In this document: positions 1-8,608 of the stretch, piece after piece | How positions within the stretch are numbered: the first letter of the stretch is position 1 | How the letters are laid out: each line of letters starts with the position of its first letter | Assembly (NCBI GenBank): GCA_003243275.1 | Contig: QFQR01000006.1 | Location: forward strand, 62,001-126,000 | Direction of reading: 5' to 3' | Length of the DNA stretch: 64,000 nucleotides | From: Leifsonia xyli | Lineage (GTDB): Bacteria; Actinomycetota; Actinomycetes; Actinomycetales; Microbacteriaceae | Translations under genes and position numbers: made by a program | Notes under the pieces: generated by a model | Database searches by the model: none | Seen by the model: only the letters and a program-made list of their open reading frames with translations | Told to the model about the DNA's origin: nothing

Positions 1-850
1 TCGTCATGAGCCCGCCCGCGGTCTCCGGCGCGTAGTTGAGCAGGAAGCGCACGTCCTCCGCCTCCTCGGGCTGCATGAGCTCGAGAAGCGCCTCGCCGCG
101 TGCTTCGGGCAGCTGCGCGATGAGGTCGGCGGCATCGTCGGGTTGCATCTGGTCGAGCACGTCGGCGGCGCGCTCGTCGTCGAGCTGCGCGAGGATCTCC
201 ACCTGTTCGATCTCGGGCATCTCCTCGAGAGCGTCGGCGAGTCGGTCATCGGGCAGTTCCTCCGCGACCTCGATGCGGCGTTCCTCCGGCAGATCCAACA
301 GGGTGGATGCGAGGTCGGCTGGAAGCAGATCCGCATAGGTTGCGATGAGCTGTTCGGCGGACTGCGCTTCACCGGGTTCCGTGATCTCGCGCACCTTGTC
401 CCAGCCGGCGAGCACGGTTGCGCCTTTGCCGAAGGGGGCGAGATTGCCGCGGGGGCGCCGCAGGAAAAGTTCACCGACGATCCACTCGCCGGGGCCGGAG
501 CCTTCGATCGCGACATCTTCGATGGTGGCGTGGCCGGATCCGTCGCTCAACGACACCCGCCGCCCGAGGAGTTCGGCGATCACCCGCACTTCGCCGCCGC
601 GCTGCTCGAATCGGCGCAGGTTGATGAGCCCGGTGGTGATGATCTGGCCCGCGCCGATGCTCGTGACGCGACCGATCGAGACGAAGACGCGCCGGCGTCC
701 GGGGATCTCGACGAGGAGTCCGACGACACGCGGCGAAGCCGAGGGTCGGTAGACGACGAGCACGTCGCGCACCTTGCCGACACGGTCGCCGTTGGGGTCG
801 AAGACGGAGCACCCGGCCAATCGGGCGACGAAGACTCTCGTGGCGCTCAC
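1..850 (-). CDS. MgtE intracellular N-domain protein with PRC-barrel repeats (C-terminus outside window)
   Basis: The first 283 codons are visible and the gene runs off the left edge. The GTG start at 850 gives an N-terminus with a PRC-barrel-like segment (GDRVGKVRDVLVVY, residues about 21-34) and a second barrel-like stretch (GEWIVGELFLRR). A helical MgtE N-domain follows, with repeats such as LPADLASTLLDLPEERR, and ends at LLNYAPETAGGLMT, where the CBS domains of this family normally begin. MgtE-N/CBS modules sense cytosolic Mg2+. Actinobacterial proteins of this type often lack the membrane channel, so transport itself cannot be claimed from this fragment. It is divergent from the stress protein at 879, with 28 bp between the start codons. 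Confidence 0.8.
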   Translation of the reverse strand, partial: MSATRVFVARLAGCSVFDPNGDRVGKVRDVLVVYRPSASPRVVGLLVEIPGRRRVFVSIGRVTSIGAGQIITTGLINLRRFEQRGGEVRVIAELLGRRVSLSDGSGHATIEDVAIEGSGPGEWIVGELFLRRPRGNLAPFGKGATVLAGWDKVREITEPGEAQSAEQLIATYADLLPADLASTLLDLPEERRIEVAEELPDDRLADALEEMPEIEQVEILAQLDDERAADVLDQMQPDDAADLIAQLPEARGEALLELMQPEEAEDVRFLLNYAPETAGGLMT

Positions 851-878
851 GGGGAAACCCTACCCGCCGGATGCGAGA

Positions 879-1379
879 ATGACTGAGGTGAGCACCCCAT
901 CCCCCTTCGCCCGTCGCGGGGTTCCGCTGACGGTACCGCACGGCGACGTCCTCGGAACCTACGACAGCTACCCCGAGGCTCAGAAAGTGGTCGACCGCCT
1001 CGCCAAGGCCGACTTCCCGGTGGCGAAGCTCGCGATCGTCGGCAACGGCCTCACGAGTGTCGAGATCGTCACCCGCAAGCGCTCCTGGAACCGTGCGGCA
1101 CTCTCCGGCATCCTGTCAGGCGCCTGGCTCGGTATCTTCATGGGCCTGCTGCTGAGCCTCCTCTCGCCGACCTTCACGTGGCAGCTCTTCGCGGCGGCCG
1201 TGTTCATCGGGGCGGCGCTCGGCCTGTTCCTGCAGCTCATCGGCTATGGGATCAGTCGGCGCAACCGCGACTTCGAGTCGGTGTCGCAGGTGATCGCCGC
1301 GAACTACCAGATCGTGCTGGAGCCGGGGCTGCTCGCGCGTGCCCAGGACGCGCTGGCGCGGCCCTCCACGAACGACTGA
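879..1379 (+). CDS. General stress protein, YflT/GSP17M-like, membrane associated
   Basis: A 166-aa protein. The N-terminal part carries a flavodoxin-like YflT signature (VLGTYDSYPEAQKVVDRLA), followed by two hydrophobic helices (GILSGAWLGIFMGLLLSLL and LFAAAVFIGAALGLFLQLI). Members are induced by general stress in Bacillus; the molecular role is unknown. Either ATG 879 or GTG 888 could be the start. 879 is listed because it is the first start in the intergenic region, but the family-like sequence begins well after both. It is divergent from the MgtE-N gene. Confidence 0.75.
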   Translation: MTEVSTPSPFARRGVPLTVPHGDVLGTYDSYPEAQKVVDRLAKADFPVAKLAIVGNGLTSVEIVTRKRSWNRAALSGILSGAWLGIFMGLLLSLLSPTFTWQLFAAAVFIGAALGLFLQLIGYGISRRNRDFESVSQVIAANYQIVLEPGLLARAQDALARPSTND

Positions 1380-1403
1380 GCCGATTCCGGAGCCGGGACT
1401 CGC

Positions 1404-2855
1404 TCAGCGGCGCGTCGCCAACCAGGCCTCCACCTCGTCGGCCGTGCGCGGGATGCCGGCGGAGAGGTTCTCGGCGCCTTCCTCGGTGACGAGGATGTCG
1501 TCCTCGATGCGCACGCCGATGCCGCGGTACTCCTCGGGAACGGTGAGGTCGTCGGGCTGGAAGTAGAGGCCCGGCTCGATCGTGAACACCATGCCGGGCT
1601 CGAGCACCCCGTCGAGGTAGAGCTCGCGGCGGGCCTGCGCGCAGTCGTGCACGTCGATTCCGAGGTGGTGGCTCGTGCCGTGCACCATGTAGCGCCGGTG
1701 GTACTGGGCCTCGGGCTCGAGCGAGGCCTCGGCGCTCACCGGCAGGAACCCCCACTCGGCGGTCGTGGCCGCGATCACCTTCATCGCCTCCGCGTGGATC
1801 TCGCGGAACCGGATGCCGGGGCGCACGATGGCGAATGCCGCATCCGCCGCCGCGCGCACGGCCTCGTAGACGCGCCGCTGCACCTCGGTGAAGGTGCCGG
1901 AGACCGGCAGGGTGCGGGTGATGTCGGCGGTGTAGAGCGACTCGAGCTCCACGCCGGCGTCGAGCAGCAGGAGATCGCCGGGGACGACGGCGCCGTCGTT
2001 GCGCGTCCAGTGCAGGATGCAGGCGTGCGGTCCGGAGGCGGCGATCGTGTCGTAGCCGACCGTGTTGCCGTCGGCCCGGGCCCGCCGGTTGAAGGTGCCT
2101 TCCACGAGGCGTTCCCCGCGGGGATGGGCGACGATCTGGGGGAAGTCGGCGATCACGTCGTCGAAGCCCACGCGGGTGGCGTTGATCGCGGCGCGCAGCT
2201 CGGCGATCTCGTACGCGTCTTTCACGAAGCGCAGCTCGCTCAGGGTGCGCAGCAGCTCGGCCTCGCTCGCGCTCGCCTCGGCGAGCTCGTCGGCTGCCGC
2301 GTCGACGCCGCGCAGCACGAGCACGAGCTCGCCGCTCGCGGCGAGCTCGGAGAGCGGTCGGGTCTCGATCGCGAGGTCGGCGGCGACGTGGGCGAGCGAG
2401 GGGCGCGGACCCGTCCAGAACTCGCCGATCGCGGCGTTCGCGTAGAACTCCTCCGAGTCGCGGCCCGCGGTCGGTGTGAAGAACAGGGTGGCGGGGGCGT
2501 CCTCGCCCGGGCCGATGACGAGCACGGCACCCGGCACGGTGTCGCTCGCCCAGCCGGTGAGGTGCGAGAACGCCGAGTGCGCGCGGTACGGGTAGTCGGT
2601 GTCGTTGGAGCGCACCTTGGGCTGGCCCGCCGGGATCACGAGTGTCGCGCCAGGGAAGCGTGCCGCCAGTCGCAGCCGGCGGGCGGCGGCGAACGCGGCC
2701 TGCGGACGGGGCGAGGGGGCGGCATCCGGGCGGTCGGCCCAGCCGCCGGAGATGAACTCGCGGAAGGCGTCGGAGCTCGGGGTGGTGGAGCGGTTCGCGG
2801 TCGCCTCGGTGCTGGCGGCGCTCGGTGCGGTCTCGACGGGGGTGTTGTCTGCCAT
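1404..2855 (-). CDS. pepP: Xaa-Pro aminopeptidase (M24B family)
   Basis: A 483-aa cytosolic dinuclear metallopeptidase that removes N-terminal residues preceding proline. It has an aminopeptidase P N-domain (to about residue 200) and a C-terminal pita-bread domain. The five metal ligands are visible in LLLDAG, YTADITRT, HGTSHHLG, TIEPG and VRIEDD, so the enzyme should be active. ATG 2855 was chosen because GGGAGG lies just upstream; the open frame extends 16 codons further without a better start. The gene is in the same direction as the EEP-domain gene upstream, separated by about 100 bp that holds nested repeats. Confidence 0.93.
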   Translation of the reverse strand: MADNTPVETAPSAASTEATANRSTTPSSDAFREFISGGWADRPDAAPSPRPQAAFAAARRLRLAARFPGATLVIPAGQPKVRSNDTDYPYRAHSAFSHLTGWASDTVPGAVLVIGPGEDAPATLFFTPTAGRDSEEFYANAAIGEFWTGPRPSLAHVAADLAIETRPLSELAASGELVLVLRGVDAAADELAEASASEAELLRTLSELRFVKDAYEIAELRAAINATRVGFDDVIADFPQIVAHPRGERLVEGTFNRRARADGNTVGYDTIAASGPHACILHWTRNDGAVVPGDLLLLDAGVELESLYTADITRTLPVSGTFTEVQRRVYEAVRAAADAAFAIVRPGIRFREIHAEAMKVIAATTAEWGFLPVSAEASLEPEAQYHRRYMVHGTSHHLGIDVHDCAQARRELYLDGVLEPGMVFTIEPGLYFQPDDLTVPEEYRGIGVRIEDDILVTEEGAENLSAGIPRTADEVEAWLATRR

Positions 2856-2882
2856 GCCCCCATCCTCCCACCGACCGCTGAT

Positions 2883-2956
2883 GCTCGTAGCTGGAGCTGG
2901 CAACTCGGCGCACCGGAAGGAACTGGGGCGCCGAGCTCGTAGCTGGAGCTACGAGC
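2883..2956. repeat. Nested direct and inverted repeats between two genes (possible terminator)
   Basis: The 16-mer GCTCGTAGCTGGAGCT occurs at 2883-2898 and again at 2935-2950. The second copy continues into a perfect 10-bp inverted repeat (GCTCGTAGCT, GG, AGCTACGAGC; 2935-2956). CTCGGCGC (2904-2911) pairs with GCGCCGAG (2928-2935). It starts 2 bp beyond the stop codon of the upstream minus-strand gene. A strong hairpin without a U-tract is typical of actinobacterial terminators. Confidence 0.6.
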
Positions 2957-2958
2957 GT

Positions 2959-3978
2959 CTATGACGCGGAGGCAGGGCGCAGCTGGGCGACGATCGGCCG
3001 GTGATCCGAGCCTGCGTCGTCGAGCGTCTCGACCACCTGGAAGCCGACCGGCCGCCAGGAGCGGGTCGCGAGCACGTGGTCGATGGGGGCACCGAGCAGG
3101 GGCGGCATCACCGACGGCCAGGTGCCGAGTGCCGCGGAGCCCGTCGCGCGGGCCACGTCCGCGCACGCGGCGAGGCCGGCATCCGAACCGAAGCGGCTCC
3201 AGTGGTCGAGGGTCGAGTTGAGGTCGCCCGCCACGATCACGTCGGCGTCCGGGGAGTCGCAGCGGGCCGCGAGCCAGGCGAGGCCGTCGCGCCAGTTGCC
3301 CATCTCGCCGGGAACGGGAGCGACCGGATGCGCGCCGATGATCGTCGGGCCGGTGCCGCCGACCGGCACCGCGACGACGCTCGGCAGCGTCGGGGTCGTG
3401 CCGACGCTCTCGTCGAGGCGGTACTCGCCGAGTGCCGCGCTGATCAGCAGCACGGTCGAGCGCGCCTTGGAGACCTGATCGAGCTGGCGCACGAGCAACT
3501 GCATGGGCATGCCGGATGCGGCGAGCAGCGACTGCACCCGCTCGCCCGCCTCGCGGCTCGTCTCGGGCAGCGCCACGACATCCGCGTGCTCCTCGATCGC
3601 GAGCGCGGCGATCGTCTCGGCGCCCGGGGCGTCGCCGAGGGTGTTCCATGACATCACGACGAGGTCGCCGGATGCCCTGGCCGGCAGCGCCTCGACCGTC
3701 CCGCCGCGCACGGCGAGCACGCCCGTCGTCACGGCTGCGAACACCAGCAGGAGCACGGCGAGGCTCGCGAAGAAGCGGCGCGCCGGGGGCACGAGGAGCG
3801 CGAACAGCGCGAGCAGCACCCCGGTGAGCACGGCGACGAGCGCCGCGAGCCCCCGCAACGACACGAGCTGCGCCGCCCCGAACAGCTGCTCGAGACCCAG
3901 CAGCTGCGGCCAGCAGGCGATCAGCAGCGCGGCGGCGAGCAGGAGGGTGACGGCGGCGGCGAGCAGGCGTCGGATCAT
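2959..3978 (-). CDS. Membrane-anchored endonuclease/exonuclease/phosphatase family protein
   Basis: A 339-aa protein with three N-terminal transmembrane helices (about residues 5-25, 40-65 and 70-90) followed by an extracytoplasmic EEP domain. The EEP motifs are SWNTLG, ADVVALPETS, GDLNST, IDHVL and the C-terminal SDHRPIVA with its catalytic Asp-His. The family hydrolyses phosphodiester or phosphomonoester bonds in nucleic acids, inositol phosphates or lipids; the substrate cannot be read here. A TAGGCT box lies 7 nt before the ATG, which suggests a very short or absent leader. Confidence 0.85.
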   Translation of the reverse strand: MIRRLLAAAVTLLLAAALLIACWPQLLGLEQLFGAAQLVSLRGLAALVAVLTGVLLALFALLVPPARRFFASLAVLLLVFAAVTTGVLAVRGGTVEALPARASGDLVVMSWNTLGDAPGAETIAALAIEEHADVVALPETSREAGERVQSLLAASGMPMQLLVRQLDQVSKARSTVLLISAALGEYRLDESVGTTPTLPSVVAVPVGGTGPTIIGAHPVAPVPGEMGNWRDGLAWLAARCDSPDADVIVAGDLNSTLDHWSRFGSDAGLAACADVARATGSAALGTWPSVMPPLLGAPIDHVLATRSWRPVGFQVVETLDDAGSDHRPIVAQLRPASAS

Positions 3979-4103
3979 CGCGTCGAGCCTAGGTCAGGCG
4001 TGCCGCGAACGGGCTGTGCCGCGCGCGGGCGCCCCACCCGACCTGCCCCGATCGCCCGAGCGCGTTCCCGGCACCGGGTCCGCCGCCGTCCTAGCATGAG
4101 GGG

Positions 4104-5003
4104 ATGCCCGGACCGATCGACCTGCACGCGCACTCGAGCGTGTCCGACGGCACCGAGACGCCCGCCGAGCTCGTCGCCGCGGGCGTCGCAGCGGGGCTCG
4201 GGGTGCTCGCCATCACCGACCACGACTCCACCGCCGGCTGGGGTCAGGCCATCGCCGCGGCCGAGGGAACGGGCCTCGAACTGGTGCCGGGCATCGAGCT
4301 CTCGACGCAGCTCGACTACGCGAGCGTGCACATCCTCGGGTACCTCGTCGACCCCGTCGACGCGGCGCTCGTCGCGGCGACGGCCGCCATCCGCTCGGAG
4401 CGACTGCACCGCGCCGAGTCGATGGTGGAGCGCATCGCGCACGACTATTCGCTCAGCTGGGAGGATGTGCTCGCGCAATCGACGCCGGGAGCCACGATCG
4501 GACGCCCCCACATCGCCGACGCCCTGGTCGCCCGCGGCCACGTGCCTGACCGCACGGCCGCGTTCCAGACGATCCTGCACTGGCAGGGCGGCTACTACCG
4601 CCCGCACGAGGCGCCCCCGCCCGTCGAGGGCGTGCGCCTCATCACGGAGGCGGGGGGCGTGGCGGTGATCGCCCACCCGGGCGCCCGCGGCCCGCAACGG
4701 GTGCTGTCCGATTCGCGGATGCGGAGCCTCGTCGACGCGGGACTGTTCGGTCTCGAGCTCGACCACCGCGACAACCCGCCCGCGTCGCGCGCGCACTGGA
4801 CCGCGCTCGCCACCCGCTTCGGCCTCGTCACGACCGGCTCCAGCGACTACCACGGCGCGGGCAAGCCCAACCGGCTCGCGGAGAACACGACCTCCCCCGA
4901 GGCGTACGCGGCGATCGTCGCGCGGGCCACCGGCTCGCGCCCGTTCCGCACCGGGGCGGCAGGGCCCGCGGGGCCTGCGGGGTCTGCGGCTCAGCCGGGG
5001 TAG
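4104..5003 (+). CDS. PHP-domain metal-dependent phosphoesterase
   Basis: A 299-aa protein with a PHP domain. Metal-ligand motifs are visible in order: DLHAHSSVSDG (residues about 5-15), AITDHDST, PGIELS, VHILGY, AVIAHPGARG and SSDYHG near the C-terminus. Relatives such as YciV/RnaA-type 3',5'-nucleotide phosphatases release phosphate from nucleotides or RNA ends, and that general activity is inferred. TAGCAT at 4092-4097 is 6 nt before the ATG, so the mRNA is probably leaderless. The last 13 bp overlap the convergent lipoprotein gene. Confidence 0.85.
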   Translation: MPGPIDLHAHSSVSDGTETPAELVAAGVAAGLGVLAITDHDSTAGWGQAIAAAEGTGLELVPGIELSTQLDYASVHILGYLVDPVDAALVAATAAIRSERLHRAESMVERIAHDYSLSWEDVLAQSTPGATIGRPHIADALVARGHVPDRTAAFQTILHWQGGYYRPHEAPPPVEGVRLITEAGGVAVIAHPGARGPQRVLSDSRMRSLVDAGLFGLELDHRDNPPASRAHWTALATRFGLVTTGSSDYHGAGKPNRLAENTTSPEAYAAIVARATGSRPFRTGAAGPAGPAGSAAQPG

Positions 5004-5602
5004 AGGCTCCAGGTCGCCGGGGACTGCTCTGGCGTGCGCACGAGCAGCAGGTGCTCCGTGCAGGTGAAGGAGATGGACGCCCCCTCGGCGTCGTCCCACG
5101 GGAAGCTCGGCGCGGCGATGCTCACCGCAGCCGTCAGGGTGCCGTCCTCGGTGACGGTCGAGGCATCCGTCGCCGCCGCGACCACCTGCACGGCCGAGAG
5201 CTCGAGCGTTCCGCCGGCGTCCCGGATCGTGTAGCGCCCCTGGAGCTCGCGGGCGAGCGAGGTCGACTCGGTCGTGCCGTCGTCGAAGAAGAGCTGGTAG
5301 TCGACCTTGTTGGCGGTGAAGGTCCAGCTCGGGGCGGTGCCGGCGGTGAAGCTCAGTGTGGCGGTGCCCGTCACCTCGCCGCCGCGCACCTGACGGTCGG
5401 CGGGGATCGCGCCGCTCCACGCGGTGAACACCTCGTCGAGGTCGAGCGTCCACGGCGAGTGCTCCGTGAGGCAGCGGGATGCCGTCACCACCTCGCGCGA
5501 ACCGGTCGCCTCGGCGGGAGGGGGTTCGCTCGCGCATCCGCTCAGCACGGCCGCGGAGGCGAGCATCGCGAGGAGCGAGGAGGCGACGCGCGAGGCTCGC
5601 AT
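4991..5602 (-). CDS. Putative lipoprotein of unknown function
   Basis: A 203-aa secreted protein. The N-terminus is a lipoprotein signal peptide (basic MRASR, hydrophobic core, lipobox LSGC with Cys at about 23). The mature part is a Ser/Thr-rich beta-type domain with one further cysteine (SFTCTEH) and no enzyme motif I recognise. It ends 13 bp inside the convergent PHP gene. GGAGG precedes the ATG. Confidence 0.75.
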   Translation of the reverse strand: MRASRVASSLLAMLASAAVLSGCASEPPPAEATGSREVVTASRCLTEHSPWTLDLDEVFTAWSGAIPADRQVRGGEVTGTATLSFTAGTAPSWTFTANKVDYQLFFDDGTTESTSLARELQGRYTIRDAGGTLELSAVQVVAAATDASTVTEDGTLTAAVSIAAPSFPWDDAEGASISFTCTEHLLLVRTPEQSPATWSLYPG

Positions 5603-5665
5603 GGTCGAACCTCCTCGCGCGGCTGGACTCTCAGTATCGCGACCGCCGGTCGCGACCGGTAGCGC

Positions 5666-7102
5666 TCAGCCGGCGGGCGGGGGAGTGGGGGCGCCCGTCG
5701 AGCCTCCGCTGCGGCGCCGACGACGCCGACGCTTCGCCGGTGCCGCGTTGCCGTCGTGATGCTCCGAGCCGCCCCCGTCGTGGGTGCCGCCGCCGTCGGA
5801 ACGCGCGGTCGCCGTGTCGCTCGACGCGGTTCCCGAGCCGCCGCCACGGGTGCGGCGACGGGTGCGACCCTCGCCCGATCCGCCCTGGCCGCCCGATCCG
5901 CCGGACGTCGACCGCTCGCGCGGCGCGCGCTCGGCGGCAGGCGTCGCAGGCCGCAGGCGCCCCTTCGTCCCCTCCGGGATGTCGAGGTCGGTGTAGAGGT
6001 GCGGCGAGGAGGAGTAGGTCTCGGTCGGCTCCGGGATGCCGAAGTCGAGGCCGCGGTTGATGAGGCCCCACTTGTGCATGTCGTCCCAGTCGACGAAGGT
6101 CACCGCGATGCCGGTCTTGCCCGCGCGGCCGGTGCGGCCGGCGCGGTGCAGGTAGGTGTCGACGTGCGTCACGTCGTTGACGTCGATGCCGCGGGCCGCC
6201 ACATCCGTCGCGATCAGGATGTCCTTCTTGCCGGCCTTGAACGCCGCCATCGATCTCTCGCGCGCGTCCTGGCTCATGTCGCCGTGCACGGCGCCCGCGT
6301 TGAAGCCGCGGTCGTTGAGCTCCTCGACGAGCTTCGCGGCGGCGCGCTTGGTGCGGGTGAAGATCACGGTCTTGCCGCGGCCCTCGGCCTGCAGGATGCG
6401 CGAGATCACCTCGTCCTTGTCGAGCGAGTGCGCGCGGTAGATGACGTGCTTGATGTTGGCCTGGGTGAGGCCCTCATCCGGGTCGGTGGCGCGGATGTGG
6501 ATGGGCCGGTTCATGAAGCGGCGCGCGAGGGCCACGACGGGGCCGGGCATGGTCGCCGAGAACAGCATGGTGTGGCGGGTCGGCGGGGTCTGCGCGAACA
6601 GCTTCTCGACATCCGGCAGGAAGCCGAGGTCGAGCATCTTGTCTGCCTCGTCGAGCACCATCACCTGCACCTCCTTGAGGGAGAGCAGGCGCTGGCCGGC
6701 GAGGTCGAGCAGACGGCCAGGCGTGCCGACGACGATCTGTGCGCCCGCCTTCAGCTGCTCCACCTGGCCCTCGTAGGCCTTGCCGCCGTAGATCGCGGCC
6801 ACCTGGGTGGGGCGGTTAGAGCTCGCGAGCTCGAGGTCTTCGGCCACCTGCACGCACAGCTCGCGCGTGGGCACCACGATGAGCGCCTTGACGCCCGGCT
6901 CGGGGTTCTCGCCGAGGGCCTGGATGACGGGGAGGCCGAAGCCGAAGGTCTTGCCGGTGCCGGTCTTCGCCTGGCCGATGATGTCTTGCTTGGCGAGGCC
7001 GAGGGGGATGGTCTGGGTCTGGATCGGGAAGGGCTCGATGATGCCCTTGGCGGCCAGCGCGTCGACCATGTCCTGGTCGATGTTGAGATCGCGGAAAGTC
7101 AA
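5666..7102 (-). CDS. DEAD-box ATP-dependent RNA helicase
   Basis: A 478-aa helicase that remodels structured RNA or ribonucleoprotein. All core motifs are present: Q-motif region (EPFPIQTQTIP), motif I AKTGTGKT, VPTREL, TPGRLLD, VLDEADKM (DEAD), SAT, and in the second RecA lobe HGDM, DVAARGIDV and HRAGRTGRAG. The C-terminal 80 residues are a Gly/Ser-rich basic tail ending in an Arg run, a likely RNA-binding extension. The start is TTG at 7102 with AGGT just upstream; the next internal ATG would remove the Q motif. RhlE/CshA-like; the exact subfamily is not resolved. Confidence 0.93.
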   Translation of the reverse strand: MTFRDLNIDQDMVDALAAKGIIEPFPIQTQTIPLGLAKQDIIGQAKTGTGKTFGFGLPVIQALGENPEPGVKALIVVPTRELCVQVAEDLELASSNRPTQVAAIYGGKAYEGQVEQLKAGAQIVVGTPGRLLDLAGQRLLSLKEVQVMVLDEADKMLDLGFLPDVEKLFAQTPPTRHTMLFSATMPGPVVALARRFMNRPIHIRATDPDEGLTQANIKHVIYRAHSLDKDEVISRILQAEGRGKTVIFTRTKRAAAKLVEELNDRGFNAGAVHGDMSQDARERSMAAFKAGKKDILIATDVAARGIDVNDVTHVDTYLHRAGRTGRAGKTGIAVTFVDWDDMHKWGLINRGLDFGIPEPTETYSSSPHLYTDLDIPEGTKGRLRPATPAAERAPRERSTSGGSGGQGGSGEGRTRRRTRGGGSGTASSDTATARSDGGGTHDGGGSEHHDGNAAPAKRRRRRRRSGGSTGAPTPPPAG

Positions 7103-7203
7103 GGAATACCTGTCTGGGTAGAAGAGGGTGCCAGTCTACCGGGCTGTCTGGCGACCGGCCGCCGTGAGCGCGGCACGGCGGCTCGACCTCCTACACTGGG
7201 CCG

Positions 7204-7917
7204 GTGGCCTGGTTCCGTCGTCGTTCGCGTCCGCGCCCGGGGACGCTCCGCGTCGCCCCGCGCTCGGAGGCGGTCGCGGTCGCCCGCGTCGAGCTGCGCG
7301 AGCTCGCGCCCTCGCCCGCCCGGTTCCTCGGGCAGACCGCCTACCTGACGATCGTGCTCTTCGAGAATCTGGGGCGCGCGGTGACGACCGCCCCGACGAC
7401 GGATGCCAAGTCCCGTCTCGCGCGGGCGGCATCCGAGATGCTGCGGATGCACGAGGGCCTCGTCGCGGAGCTCACCCGGCTGGGGGCCGATCCGGCCGCC
7501 GAGATGGAGCCGTTCCGGCTGCCGCTGGACGACTATCAGCGTCGCACGAAGGGCGCCGACTGGTACGAGATCCTCGTGACCTGCTACCTGACCAACGGCT
7601 TCCTGCTGGACTTCTTCGCGGGGCTCGCGGCGGGACTGCCCGACGAGCTCGACGATCGGGCGGCGGAGCTGCTGCAGAACCGTGACGGCGAGGAGGTGCT
7701 CGTCGAGGAGCTGCGGCACGCGATCGAGGAGAACCCGCGGCTCGCATCCCGGCTGGCGATGTGGGGGCGGCGGCTCGTGGGCGACACGATGCTCGTGGCG
7801 CGGCTCGCGGTCGCGCAGCATCCCCCGGCGTCCGTCGAGGAGAAGGTCGACCCGGTATTCACGGAGCTGATCGCCGCGCACACCCGCCGCATGGACAAGC
7901 TGGGCCTGACGGCGTAG
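7204..7917 (+). CDS. Ferritin-like fold protein (MiaE-like, actinobacterial)
   Basis: A 237-aa helical protein related to the ferritin-like family annotated from tRNA-(ms2io6A) hydroxylase. Candidate helices carry E and H residues (FENLGRAV, ASEMLRMHEGLVAEL, DWYEILVTCYLTNGFLLDF). A full EXXH pair typical of di-iron sites is not obvious, so catalysis is unproven. GTG 7204 is supported by TACACT (7192-7197) 6 nt upstream, implying leaderless translation. It is divergent from the DEAD-box gene and ends 11 bp before a convergent small membrane protein. Confidence 0.75.
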   Translation: MAWFRRRSRPRPGTLRVAPRSEAVAVARVELRELAPSPARFLGQTAYLTIVLFENLGRAVTTAPTTDAKSRLARAASEMLRMHEGLVAELTRLGADPAAEMEPFRLPLDDYQRRTKGADWYEILVTCYLTNGFLLDFFAGLAAGLPDELDDRAAELLQNRDGEEVLVEELRHAIEENPRLASRLAMWGRRLVGDTMLVARLAVAQHPPASVEEKVDPVFTELIAAHTRRMDKLGLTA

Positions 7918-7928
7918 CGGCCCCGCAG

Positions 7929-8225
7929 CTACAGGCGGCCGCCGGTGAGCTGGTGCAGCGCGCGGGCGTCGGCGGCGTCACGCAGCCGCGGCAGCACGAG
8001 GGCGATCACGAGGGAGGCGATCACGCCGGCCGAGATCGAGACGGTCCAGATCCAGCCGCCGTCGAAGGGCCAGCCGAGCCAGACGAGTGCGGCCCACACC
8101 ACGGAGCTCGCGGCCGCGCCGATCGCGGGCAGCAGCGCCAGCCCGTAGCTGCGGCGCCCGGGGACGAGGTAGCGGACGAGGGCGCCGATGCCTGCGCCGA
8201 TGAAGGTGATGAAGACGATCTCCAC
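7929..8225 (-). CDS. Small membrane protein, hypothetical
   Basis: A 98-aa protein with three predicted transmembrane stretches (FITFIGAGIGALVRYLV, LALLPAIGAAASSVVWAAL, WTVSISAGVIASLVIALVL) and a charged C-terminal tail. I recognise no family. GTG 8225 has TAGGAT (minus strand, 8232-8237) 6 nt upstream, which supports a leaderless start. Confidence 0.65.
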   Translation of the reverse strand: MEIVFITFIGAGIGALVRYLVPGRRSYGLALLPAIGAAASSVVWAALVWLGWPFDGGWIWTVSISAGVIASLVIALVLPRLRDAADARALHQLTGGRL

Positions 8226-8250
8226 GCGAGGATCCTAGATGAGCCGGAGC

Positions 8251-8475
8251 TCAGGCGACGAAGCCGACCCGGCGCGACTCGCCGCCGCCGATCTCGATGT
8301 AGGCGAGCGACGCGGTGGGCACGAGGTAGACCTTGCCCTTGTCATCGCTGAGGCTGAGGAACTTCGCCTCGGAACCGAGGGCGGCGGCGACCGCCTTCTC
8401 GACCTCTGCGGCGGTCTGCGCGCTCTCGAAGGAGAGCTCGCGGGCGGTGTTGGCGATGCCGATGCGAATGTCCAC
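8251..8475 (-). CDS. DUF3107 family protein
   Basis: A 74-aa conserved actinobacterial protein of unknown function. It begins DIRIGIANTARELSFES and ends with AYIEIGGGESRRVGFVA, the usual DUF3107 layout. The start was set to GTG 8475 rather than the longer open frame because TACGCT lies 6 nt upstream and homologues begin with this strand. It lies divergently beside adnA, a neighbourhood also seen for DUF3107 in other actinobacteria (from memory). Confidence 0.85.
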   Translation of the reverse strand: MDIRIGIANTARELSFESAQTAAEVEKAVAAALGSEAKFLSLSDDKGKVYLVPTASLAYIEIGGGESRRVGFVA

Positions 8476-8608
8476 GTGTCGAGCGTAGAGGATGCCGCGG
8501 GCCGCGTCGGCGGCGTTCACCGTGGGCGGAACGCCGGGCGGTGGCGGTCTGTCGGCGGGCGGGGTCGGCTGCGGCGGCGGTGTCGGACGCGCCCGCTACG
8601 GTAGCCGC

